Made by a program: the position numbers and the translations under genes
In this document: positions 40,005 to 50,339 of the stretch, in pieces
How the letters are laid out: each line of letters begins with the position of its first letter
Position numbering within the stretch: position 1 is the stretch's first letter
From: Azolla caroliniana
Lineage: Eukaryota > Polypodiophyta
NCBI GenBank assembly: GCA_043228905.1
Contig: JBHGNT010000016.1
Span: forward strand, 5,456,001 to 5,520,000
DNA: 64,000 nt
Reading direction: 5' to 3'
The notes under the pieces: generated by a model
The model's database searches: none
What the model saw: the letters and a program-made list of their open reading frames with translations, nothing else
Told to the model about the DNA's origin: nothing

Positions 40005-40722
40005 TGTTAGGAAACAGGTCCCTCCGGATGAGGAGTACCCGGCTACGGATGACCCGGTGAGAACCGGATGATGAAGACCCGGTGAGAACCGGATGAGGAG
40101 TACCCGGCTACGGATGACCCGGTGAGAACTGGATAATGAAGACCCGGTGAGAACCGGATGAGGAGTACCCGTCTACGGATGACCCGATGAGAACCGGATG
40201 ATGAGTGCCCGACAAGCGCTGGATGATGCAGGCCCGGTGAAGAGTGATCATCGGATGAAGGGACATATTCGTAAATATGTTTCTGAGAGTCCATCGGGGC
40301 TATATTTGTAAATAGCTGAAAAGTCATTTTAGTATAAATATGACTTAGGGCAAACTGTTGCATGTGTGTGGGTGTTGTCATTCTTGTTGGCGCAAGATTA
40401 GAGCGCAACAGTGTACAGAGAGAGAGAGAGAGAGAAAGAAACGAAGAGGTTGTTGCCTCTGTTGTAACCACCGCCTGTGGCGAAGATCATGAGCACGAGG
40501 TCGTTGCCTCCGTGAGCTCACTGTTGTAATCTTTGTGATATAGTGATAGTTCGTAGTCTGTGGGTTGTCGTGGTTTTTCCCTAGTTTGGGTTTTCCACGT
40601 AAACATCCTATGTACTCTTTTCTCTCCTCTGTGTCATGCATTCATTATCCGTTTTTTTCTGTGTTTCGATTTTAGACTCGGTTGTGGCCGAATGTGGCGG
40701 AAGGGAGCGTGCATTCCTGTCA
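40005..40722 (+). repeat. B1 3' LTR
   Basis: 718 bp, TGTTAGG...CCTGTCA, preceded by the tract AGTGAAGGGGGAGTT. Contains 40-bp-class tandem repeats (40020-40240) and a (GA)n tract. Copia-A integrase resumes immediately after it. Confidence 0.88.
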
Positions 40723-42365
40723 GATGCTTCATCGAGAAAGATGGCCGACTCATAGCTAAGGGGCGGAGAGATGGTCAAATTTTCATCCTTGATTCGAACA
40801 AGGTGAAATCGGCAATGTACGACAAAGCTCTCAAAACCGAGATAAGCATCGAGTTGTGGCACAAGAGAATCAGCCACATAAACCGCCAACGGCTCCGAGC
40901 TATGCAATCAAAGGGATTCGTCGTCGGACTTCCGACATTCGAGTCGACCGAGTATGTGAAGCGTGTCAACTCGGCAAACAACATCGACTCCCATTCCAGA
41001 AGGAGAGCCACACAAGCAAAGGCCTCCTCGACATCATACACTCGGATGTATGGGGACCGGCCCAAACGCCGACGATCGGCGGATGCCAATTCTATGTCAC
41101 TGTCATTGACCACTACTCGCGCTACACGTGGATCTTCTCGATGAAGAAGAAGAGCAAAGTGTTCTCCCACTTGCAAAAGCTCAAGGGCCAAGTCGAAAAA
41201 GAAACCGGTCGGCACATTCTATGCCTACGATCGGATGGAGGCAAGGAGTACTTCTCCGATAAATTCACCTCCTACCTCCAAACTGAAGGCATTCAAAGAG
41301 AATTCTCGTGCCAACACACATCCCAACAAAATGGAGTAGCCGAAAGGAAGAATCGGCAAATACTCGAGGTAGCACGCACCATGATGCATGAGAAGCACAT
41401 GCCGAATTTCTGTTGGGCCGACACGGCATCCACGGCCGTCTATCTCATGAACCGGTGAACCACCAATGGAGTCCATGAGCTAACTCCCCACGAGCTCCTC
41501 GTTGGAAGGAAGCCGATCCTGTCGCACCTCAAGGTGTTCGGAAGCATTGCGAATGTACGCATCCCGAACGAACAACGATAGAAGCCCGACGCGAAGTCGG
41601 AGGAATGTATCCTCATAGGATACTCGTCCGAGAAGAAGGCATACATGTGCTACAACCCTTCTACCCGAGTGGTTCGGGTAAGTCGAGTCGTAGTCTTCAA
41701 CGAGTTTGCATCCTGGTACGCACCAGAGACAACTTCGACTCCAACTCCACTCAACCCGAATCCGTCGAACAAGAGGTAGAAGATGGAAATCGCTTCAAAC
41801 ACATGTTCGAAGAAAGTCCAATTATGGCAAAGCCTAGTGAGCCACAAGAGCCCCCACGCGACCCAAGCACGTCGCGGCCAAGTACGAACTTTGACAAAGG
41901 TAAAGGTAAGATGCCTGAATACGAAGTCGATCACCCCGACGACAGTGATTCGGATGTGTCGGCTCCCTCACTAGACAGCAAGTTCGGTGTACCCCTCATG
42001 CGGACACCCGGAGTAAAGAAGGCGCTCACATCGGCGAGCGAAAAACTTCAACGCTCAACAAGAGCTAAGAACCCCGTGACTCGGCACAACTACAATGAGT
42101 ACATGGCCCATCACTATGCCTTCGCGATGAAGGTAGCAACCGAACAAGAGCCCAAGAACTCCACCAAAGTGGCTCATAACCCACAATGGGTGGAAGGAGT
42201 CGGCCTTCGCCCACACACTACAAGCCTTCGTCATCGGCTTGAGGGGGAGGACGCAAGATTGCCACGGGAAAGAAAGTTGAAGGCCGGACGGAAGCCGCAC
42301 AGAAGCGGACATCGAAAGCCGGACAACGCCGAAAGCCAAAGTGGATATCAGACGCCTCACACTTG
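40723..42365 (+). pseudogene. Copia-A integrase and truncated pol tail
   Basis: Resumes at the copia pre-integrase domain (CFIEKDGRLIAKGRRDG, LWHKRISHI). With a frame change near 40930 it continues through the zinc region (CEACQLGKQH) and the catalytic core (HSDVWGPAQT, RSDGGKEYFSD, QQNGVAERKNR; D,D,E all visible). Later stops lie near 41456, 41580 and 41778. The linker before RT is recognisable (YNEYMAHHYAFAMKVA). RT and RNase H are then absent: sequence jumps near 42190 to a short tail and the polypurine tract TTGAGGGGGCG before the LTR. Confidence 0.82.
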
Positions 42366-42379
42366 AGCTTGAGGGGGCG

Positions 42380-42828
42380 TGTTGAGAGATCAAGCTCAAC
42401 TTAGTTTAGTTAGTTTGTCAACCATGTAACTTCGTAGTTACCTAGATAGAATCTAGTTAGAAGTGTTGACTATAACGCCTTAAATAGGACCTTGTACTTA
42501 AGTGGGATATTCTAGATCCTCCACTCCCAAGTACATTTAATATAGGACTTACACTTTTGTACCTATATTATCCTCACACATGTGCACCCTTGCACATGAG
42601 ATCTATATATACCTCATTTTAGGTATTTTTGTATTTGATGATGATGTTGCTAATTTAATATAGAGTTAATCATCCCCCATCTTGTGTTGTTCATAAGTGT
42701 AACTTCCTCTCTCTCTCTCTTCCTCTCACACACATACACACATATATCACTTAATCTTCCGCTTATCAACTAATCACATAATTAGGTACTAATTAATCCT
42801 TGCTTAATTACTTACCTAATTATTAACA
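42380..42828 (+). repeat. Copia-A 3' LTR
   Basis: Same 449-bp length as the 5' LTR and the same tips, with scattered substitutions (for example TAGTTATTTAG versus TAGTTAGTTTG near the start). Followed by the TTAAC duplication. Confidence 0.92.
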
Positions 42829-43344
42829 TTAACATAAAGTTTTTTTATTCTATTGAAACAGTTCATCATTAAATTATTCTTATGATTGTGCTATGTTTTT
42901 AGATAGGTTCCAAATAGTTGTGGAGATTTTCTTACACACACATACATGCAAAAACATCTTACTTAAAGATAATTTGTCTTTTTCTTGGTAAATGCTGAAA
43001 TTTGATCATGCACATGCAAGCTAAAGATGAATGGTTAATGCATCACTTTGTGCATAAAAGCTTTAATTTTGAAGATCATAGAAATAAGAGTGTGAAATGC
43101 ACATAAGAGGTCAAAACCAGCCCACGTAGCCCGTTACTTCTTACTCAATTTATAGTTGATACAAAGGTACCCCCTTGGGTTGGCTTAGCTAAAAAGGGTG
43201 TGCTAAAAGGGTGGGTCGGCTTAGGTACATGCATCCTAAAAAGGGTGTGCTAAAAGGGTGGGTTGGCTTAGGTATATGCATCCTAAAAAGGGCGACATGC
43301 TAAAAGGGTGGCACAAAGGAACACATGCACACCACATTTCTTCC

Positions 43345-43810
43345 CTAGGAAAAACAAGAGACTGAGGAGCAAGAACATGAACAGGAACATACGCAGTGGC
43401 TTGTCGAATGAGGGGGAGCATATGTTGGAGATAGAGCCCCCCAAGTGGCACTATCCATGTTGGCAGGTTTCGAATGGACATTAATGGACGATTCTGGTGG
43501 GAGGCGAGGGTTACGCCCATAGAGTGCTCGAAAAGAGTTTATTTGTGTTGACGCCTGTACGGATGTATTGTAGGCATGGGTGACGAAAGGCAAGATTTAA
43601 TCCCAGGTTTTGTTGCATGGCTCTATGTAAGCGGCAATCTCCTTCTTGAGGTTCTTTGTTGAGGCGTCCGGTGAGGCCATTTGTCTAAGGATGGTATGGG
43701 ACTTAAGCACCTGTTGGACACCTAGTTGAGCTGCAACGACTTTGAGGACATCCCCATGGAATTGGCGGCCTTGATTAGATAATAGTTGGACGGGGCTAGT
43801 GACGGAAAAC
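43345..43810 (-). pseudogene. E integrase fragment
   Basis: Minus-strand frame with NQGRQFHGDVLKVVAAQLGV (around the second catalytic residue; D is now N) and KEEIAAY-like and PFVTHAYNTSVQASTQINSF segments, typical of the gypsy integrase core. Contains stops. No RT or gag remains. Confidence 0.7.
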
Positions 43811-43822
43811 GAGCTAACAATT

Positions 43823-44126
43823 GGCGGATAGAGATCAATTGCTCCTGTGGACTAAGAGCCACCTGAACTTGGCTAAGGTGTGGGACAGGAGGGCTATAGG
43901 CGGATAGAGATCAATCGCTCTTGTGGACTGAGGGCCACCTAGACTAGGCTGAGGTGGGGGACAAGAGGGCTATAGGCGGATAGAGATCAATCGCTCCTGT
44001 GGACTGAGGGCCACCTGGACTTGGCTGAGGTAGGGGACATGAGGGTTATAAGCAGATAGAGATCAATCACTCATGTGGATTGAGGACCACCTGGACTTGG
44101 CTGAGGTGGAGGACAGGGGGGCTATC
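43823..44126. repeat. 76-bp tandem repeat, four copies, inside E
   Basis: Four head-to-tail units starting GGCGGATAGAGATCAAT, 76 bp each, with increasing divergence to the right (last unit AGCAGATAGAGATCAAT). They lie between the E primer site and the integrase remnant, where gag or RT would be. Confidence 0.85.
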
Positions 44127-44446
44127 ATGTAAGAGGGGGGTCAGAGAAACTTGCAGGACAAGAAGTTAGTGAGCAACCTAAGCTGAGGGGGAAGAGGTGG
44201 ATGCTTGGACATGGGGGATTGGTACCCCGCATCTCCACCAATATGTGAAATGCACATAAGAGATCAAAACCAGCCTACTTAGCTCCTTACTTCTTACTCA
44301 ATTTATAGTTGATACAAAGGTGCTCATTTGGGTTGGCTTAGCTAAAAGGGGTGTGCTAAAAGGGTGGGTTGGCTTAGGTACATGCATCCTAAAAAGGGTG
44401 ACATGCTAAAAGGGTGGCACAAAGGAACACATGCACACCACAAGAG

Positions 44447-46540
44447 AAATGAGTAAATGAATATTGTTAGGAAATTCTCATTTTTACTTTATTGATATGT
44501 ATCAAAGGATCTTGTCTCCATCTATGTTAGAGTGCAAACATACTACATGTGAAACCCGGTTTGGAGGAAATTTTGTTCTTTTCATTTTAGTAGGCATAAA
44601 AGTTTTCATCTTATACATTGCAATTGGTTCCCACGGGGACCATGATAGGCCTGCATCTCTCTCCTTCTATCCCTGATAGTTTGGGTTGATGATTTAAATT
44701 TTAAACCATAACATCGAAGGTCATAAAATAATTCAAACACAAGTTCGATCCTTTTTGTCTATTACCTTTGGAAAGGAAACTATGTTCTCCAAATGGCCAT
44801 TGTTTTAAACTCCCTAAATCTTTTCAGTGTCTTCATCGAACACATTTAGAAATCCAATGTTGTTCCCAAGACGGTTTTGGGTAGTTTGAGAAATAGTTTT
44901 TGTCAAAAATTCAAGTCAGCAAAATAAAATATTGTACTCCAATTCATAGGAAAACTATATCCGGTTTTGACTATTATCTAAATCGTTAACTGTTGCGATT
45001 GGATCCTATGGCCTCGAAACTATTCTTAAGAAAGTTATATCCAAGTTCAAGTACAACGTAAATCGGGTCAGATGGCTTGGAAATTGGTGATGCTTTTAAA
45101 GTTCCACATGTAAAACCAAATACAAGTTGTGCAAGGAAAGTGGTAACCACTGGAGTTGGATCATATTGCTTGGTAATTGGTGATGCATCTCAATGTCAAA
45201 CTTGTTTTCCAGTATGCAAAAGAAAAACAAAGTAGACGATGATCTCTTGTATGGTAACAGATGACACATTTAAGTTCAATTTGATTTTGAAATGGTAAAT
45301 TAAAACTTACATCAAAAAATACCTCAAACAGCATGTTAAATCTATTTCGAAGCAGATGTGTGTACGTGTATTGTTACACATGTGTGTGCGCACTCATGCA
45401 TGTGTGTCTATTTTAGATGGAAAAACAACATTGAAGATTTTGTATCAATGCTATTATCAGAAAGGTATGTTGGATTTTGCATTGAAGATTTTGTTTGAAG
45501 GTTGTGCAGCCATTTGTACATGGAACAACTATTCCTATATTATTTATTGGTCAATAATTCTTCCAAGATTATCTAGGTTTGATTAATTATACAGTTATTA
45601 CAACTTAATATTAGTCATGAAGATTATCAAAAGATAGTGTAAACTGAGTGGATAAATGTTCTCGATTTCAAAGATCGCATTCATTTCAATCTACTTTGAG
45701 TTGGTTTTGATCAAAGAAAAGGATATGGCAGAAAGACTACACGGTACGAGGAGATATGACCATACATACAAGAATATAAATTCTATTTATAGTATCACAA
45801 ACATACTTCAACGACAACATGATCTATGACTACAGTATGATGTATATTATTAATGGGATAGGCTAAATTTTAGGGCCTCTCTGTTGACCTAAAAAACATG
45901 AAAGAGAACTGCATTACTCCAATGTGAAGGTAGTACTGCAACCCTTTAATACATCAAAGCTATTGATTTTCTTTTCCAGAGTTGCATAATCAAACAGGAC
46001 ACAACTTACACAGTGAAAACAAAACACAAGACCGTGTTTCATGCATTGGTGGAGAAGTATATAGAGGCTACATAAAAACTTTCGTTCATAATTTATACAT
46101 TTTTCCCATATTGACCAATCATGTGTACGCAAACACAAAACAATGTGTCAATCGAAATGAATCTCCTGCCCAAACATTTCATTGCTCGCTAATGCTGTCA
46201 TTATTCGATGGTGTTTCCATTACTTAGCACAACTGCCTCCTAGTTTTCATTATTTCCTCATGGCTCACTAAATATGTGCTGTCATTATTCGATAGTGTTT
46301 TCATTACTTAACATCAATAGTGTTTTCATTACTTAACACAACTGCCTCAGAAAAGCTTTCATTATTTCCTCAAATAGCACCATTAGTCAACCCCCCCAAA
46401 GAGAGTAGAAAGACCATGATTTATACTTTCTCATGCGTTTGTTCAGGAAGTAGCTGACCGACCAATGGCAGTTGCAGCAATCACAGATGTTCAACCATTT
46501 GGGGGAAGGGCATACTAAAAGATTAAGAAGAACACGGTCC
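44447..46540. other. AT-rich spacer, no gene seen
   Basis: Only short unrelated frames. No LTR tips or conserved motif. Near 46200-46330 a short unit (CATTACTTA, CAACTGCCTC) is locally duplicated. The right part borders the 3' end of the KRP gene. Confidence 0.5.
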
Positions 46541-46878
46541 ATTTTATACACAACCCTCAACAATTAACTTGGTCCCTTTGTACAGGCACATACAGGAGGA
46601 CTCAAGTTGAGAAATTAACAAGAAAAATAATCTGACTTTGTATTTCCCTGCACCCGCCGGTATATCTGTTTGTAAATTGTACAATTTCAATATAAAATTA
46701 ATGAAATACCACATATTTGACCCCTTTAACAAAAGATGGGGAAAACATGCTCTACTACTTAACTAACTGCAGGGGGCTCTTCTTCTTTGTCTTCTTCTAC
46801 CGAGAAGTTATTCTCACATGATACCATTGCATTCCGGAAAAAATTGACACCCTTGTTATCTTGTAATAATATATGATC

Positions 46879-49002
46879 TCACAAACTCACCCATTCATAC
46901 CGCCCCCGCAAGGGTCTTTCATTGACAGGGTCAAAATTATACCTGTAAACCAAACAATCATTCAAAATACAATTCATAAGTGACCTAATCCATAACAGTG
47001 CAAAAACAATCTTCTAAGAATATCGCAATGCAAAACAAAGGTAAAAAACAAGGCTCAAAGAAATGGGTGTCTACAAGTAAACTTTTACAGTGCATAGATA
47101 AAATGATCAAAAGCAATGAGCTCATCAAAAGTGGAATTAATATGGAAACTATTAATGATAGTGGAAAGAAAACTTGGTCAAAAGCAATGCCCTCATCAGG
47201 AGTCAAAACTAATTCTTATTTGTGCAAAAAAAATCTTTGAAGAAGATAGCATTCGTTGCAAAACAAATATTAAAAACAATGTTGAAGATAACTGACTACA
47301 GGCGAACTCAAAAGACCAGGAAAATGGTCAAAACAACAGTCAAGGCTAGCATTCATTTCAAAAAAAATATCAAAAACAATGCTGAAATAAGATGAGTGAC
47401 TACAGGCAAACTCGAAAGACTGGGAAAAATGGTAAAAAACAATACTTAAGGAAGATAACTGACGAATAAACTCAATGAGTACAAAACAAAAATGTAAACT
47501 CTATGTACCCAGAAAACAAAATAGTAAAAACTAATTTTCGAATAAATCAAATAAGATGAATGCAACTCTTCATAGGCATATATACACATACACACAGATG
47601 TGCACACCTTTTAATAAATTTCCTTCTCTCGTGTTGTTCTGCCCCTTGGAAGAAGGCTTCGATTTCACTCGATGATGGAGCTTCATGTGCTCTGTCAAAG
47701 GGAGGAGCACTGAGAGACCTACTCTGTCCTCCTCCTACTCCTCGATGAGGATGCCGCGACCTTGATGTTGATCCTGGAGCTTCCATACTCCGAATATAGC
47801 TATCAGGAGTACTCTCTCTGGTTCCCCCTCTCCTTTGTCTGTACATATATTTTTTTCAATATTATACATTCATTTCATTGCATACAATATTGATGAAAAA
47901 AGTAGGCATATGCTTCAAACCCATCAAGTACACTACAACAATAGGCCAATTATTGTTTGAGTTTCTCAGCAGTCATTACCTATCTTTGTTTGAAGCTCCG
48001 ATCATTGCACTCTCATCGCAGAACTGGTTATCTTTGATGTTGGAGGATAACTGTCTATCTTTGTTTGACACTCGGACCATAGTGCTCTCATCACAGAACT
48101 GGCAATTTTTGTTGCTAGAAGATAACTGCCTATCTCCATTTGAAGGTCCAATCATAGCACTCTCGCCGAAACATTGCTCAACCTAACATGTTACAGTACA
48201 AAACTTTTCAACGTAGTTCAACTAAAGGCATTCGTATACAAAGATACACACAAGCATTGAAAACAGTAATATCAACAATTTATACAAACGTATGGACACA
48301 CATTGACAAGAGCAAGGAGGAGATGATGTTAACCTCAGCGCTGTTGGCGTGAGAAAGATTCGTGTGGCAATGATCATCATTCATATCCATGCCTTTGAGA
48401 GCTAAATTGGCAAGCTCTTGCCTCCGGTGCCTTGTTAGTATGCCTAAAGGTTGCCTCTCAGCTACACATACAGAGTTGCTTGTTGATCCAGTGGGAGTAA
48501 CTCTTCTCAGATGTACTGAACCTGCATCAATGGCAGAGGATGATTGCATTCGCATACACTCGTTGGGATGCACATTTCTGTTGGGAATAGAATGTGGATG
48601 TCTAGAGGATTCATCATCAGAAATGCTGCACCTGGTCATGGTAGAATTCTTCACCAGATGATAGTGATGTTGATGATGAGACACTACAACCACCACATTA
48701 CCTTTAGCATCATCCTTTTCTGGTGAGTTTCTAGCTATGGATGAAACTCTGGCTGAGACCTTTCTACTTCGGAGCTCCATGTAATTCTCTCTGTGTGGAG
48801 TCTCTTCGATGCCAGTTGTTGTAGGAAAACAGTTGTTTGAACTAATCTGTTTGAGACCATCACTGTTATTGTTAGAAGGTTTTGGTCGGGACCTTGAATC
48901 TCTCTGCAAAGCTAGAGCTCGAGCTCTTGTTCTCACGCCTAGAGAACCTTCCATCACTGGCATCTTGTCCACACATTTCCCTTTTCTCATGTATTTCCCC
49001 AT
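46879..49002 (-). CDS. KRP: KRP/ICK-type cyclin-dependent kinase inhibitor, four exons
   Basis: Exons on the minus strand: 49002-48334, 48182-47980, 47838-47608 and 46942-46879, all with GT-AG borders and matching phases; 1167 nt, 388 residues. The N-terminus MGKYMRKGK, VRTRARALAL and the YMELRSRKV motif are KRP signatures. RESTPDSYIR in exon 3 matches the conserved KRP motif before the inhibitor domain. The C-terminal CDK/cyclin-binding domain spans exons 3-4 (SSEIEAFFQGAEQHERRKF then KRYNFDPVNERPLRGRYEWV). KRPs bind CDKA-cyclin D in the nucleus and restrain entry into the cell cycle. 49002 is the first in-frame ATG. It is long for the family (usually about 190-290), partly through a 25-residue module repeated in exon 2. 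The exact paralogue is unassigned. Confidence 0.9.
47980..48164 (-). repeat. 75-bp coding tandem repeat in KRP exon 2
   Basis: Units at 48164-48090, 48089-48015 and a partial 48014-47980. Each full unit encodes 25 residues starting ES-(A/T)-M and ending CQFCD or NQFCD, with NKDRQLSS-like centres. All remain in frame and the last runs to the splice donor. Confidence 0.9.
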
Positions 49003-50335
49003 GGCAGAGGACACCTTTCTCCCTGGTGAAGGAGCCACACTTTCAATACACAAAGAAACCAGAAGAGTAGCTGGGACACAAAGAGGGAGGTTTGAAGTGC
49101 CAATGCAAATCTTCAAAAATCTGTACTTTCTTCTGCACTATTACTGACACAACGACAAGGTTCCAGGAAACTTCTAAAACGGTTGTACAATTACTCCTTT
49201 CTTGCTGAGACAAAGAGAAGTCAAGAATGAAAGGAAATGGTAAAGCGGTTCATTTTTCCTGTTATACTTAATCTAAACAGTCGATGGAAACGTACATAGA
49301 GCATGCAGAAGAAAACATCTCCTTTTCTGGTATTGTAGATTTTTTACAACAGTCAAAAAACCATGGCAAAGCTTGAGAACAATATCGCAATGGCCTGCTT
49401 GTCCGTAAGTTAACTAGTTCAGAAGCGAGCACAAAACCTCCTAGTGGGGAGACGTTCTCCTCCTTTCTCTCTGATTACATATGAATAGCTCTGTTTTTAC
49501 ATGCAAATTAGCTACGGTGAAGCGTAAGAAACGGTCGAAACGGAGGTAATTTACAGAGAACTGAAGATGCTTCTCTGATATAAAACCTGAAGATTTTCTT
49601 TGAAGAATTACCTGAAATGTCTCTCTTTCTCTCGGTCACGATTCAAAATCCCTGAAGTAGCGCCAAATCTTCAGTGCAATAGTAAAATTCGGAAGCTAAA
49701 AGGTTTAAAATCTTCTTCAGCATACGTAGTGGAAGAAGAAGAGTTTCCTCGAACGGTTAACTGCGAAACACAGAAGAAGCCAACAGAAGAAGAAGAAGAA
49801 GAAGAAGAAAGTCGGTGACGGCAAAAGCTATGGGGGCCTCTGTCAAGCTTCAGGAAAACGAGAAGCTCGCCGCCGTCTTTGTGAGGGGGGAGGGGAAACA
49901 GCAAGATTACGAAGGAGAAGAGGAAAGGAAACAGGAAGAAACAAAGCCTGGTCGAAGAAAGAGAAGAAGAACGAACGAACGAACGAACGAAGAGCGAAGA
50001 AAGAGAAAGATATTCTGTTCCTTTGACCTGCTCAAATCTCAGAAGCCGGAGGTTTCCATAGCCGGGAAGAATAAACAGAGACACGCCTGTTGTAGGGAAA
50101 AAGAAGAAGAAGAAGAAGAAGAAGAAGAGAAAGAACGAAGGAAAGAGGAGAGCTTCGTGGTCGATTGAGTGCTGACTGGCTATGGCGGAAGAAGAGAGCA
50201 GAGAAACGGGATGCTGGCTGAGACGTTAAGGGAGAAGACGGCCTTTAACCTAACCATGGTTGAGTTTACTAACCATAGTTACGTTTGACTGACCACGGTT
50301 ACAGCCTTACTTATAACTTATAAAGTTTATAACTA
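49003..50335 (-). promoter_or_regulatory. Likely KRP 5' UTR, leader intron and promoter
   Basis: On the minus strand the region 50160-49620 is CT-rich with (CTT)n runs (about 50130-50103 and 49811-49788), typical of a plant leader. A good donor, TTTCAG/GTAATT, lies at 49612/49611, and several AG acceptors lie about 49130-49150, suggesting a leader intron of about 450 bp. TTATAAACTTTATAAG near 50330-50313 could be the TATA region. A short upstream ORF (six codons, ATGGAAACC, near 50065) may affect translation. Three related AACCATGGTT-like words sit at 50255-50310. All of this is inference without transcript data. Confidence 0.4.
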
Positions 50336-50339
50336 CACA

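Larger units (their letters stand above)
26265..40722 (+). mobile_element. B1: copia-B element inside Copia-A, partly tandem
   Basis: From left to right: a 95-bp fragment of copia-B pol end and polypurine tract, an LTR (26360-26946, resuming at 37116-37193), PBS and internal region (37194-40004), and a second LTR (40005-40722). Having a pol end before the first LTR means the locus once held a longer, tandem or recombined array. The left junction also removed about 130 bp of Copia-A. B2 is inserted in the left LTR. The internal region lacks RT. Confidence 0.85.
24529..42828 (+). mobile_element. Copia-A: outermost element of a four-level nest
   Basis: Matching 449-bp LTRs (24529-24977 and 42380-42828), tips TGTTGAG/TTAACA, and target duplication TTAAC (24524-24528 and 42829-42833). 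The internal region is copia: PBS, gag-protease (25149 to about 26264), then B1 inserted, then integrase (40723 to about 42365). Most of RT and all of RNase H are missing by deletion near 42190. The LTRs differ by scattered substitutions, so it is older than T1 and T3, as expected for the outermost host of a nest. Confidence 0.92.
43091..44442 (-). mobile_element. E: deleted short gypsy element with tRNA-Ala-like PBS
   Basis: Direct repeats at 43091-43336 (246 bp) and 44244-44442 (199 bp) have TGTGGTG/TTTCACA tips on the minus strand and are flanked by AGAG (43087-43090 and 44443-44446). After the 5' LTR the minus strand reads TGGTGGAGATGCGGGG (from 44240), close to the complement of the plant tRNA-Ala 3' end. 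The interior keeps only an integrase piece and tandem repeats. The left LTR is longer because a 47-bp GGCTTAGGTACATGCATCC-type unit is duplicated. Confidence 0.8.

Noticed and set aside
47878-48186. Plus-strand 102-codon repeat-containing frame
   Set aside because: It is the antisense of KRP exon 2. Phase-matched splice sites and KRP motifs support the minus strand.
49671-50084. 137-codon minus-strand frame upstream of KRP
   Set aside because: It begins with a non-ATG codon and consists mainly of Ser/Phe/Leu from CTT repeats. Better explained as the CT-rich 5' leader of the KRP gene.
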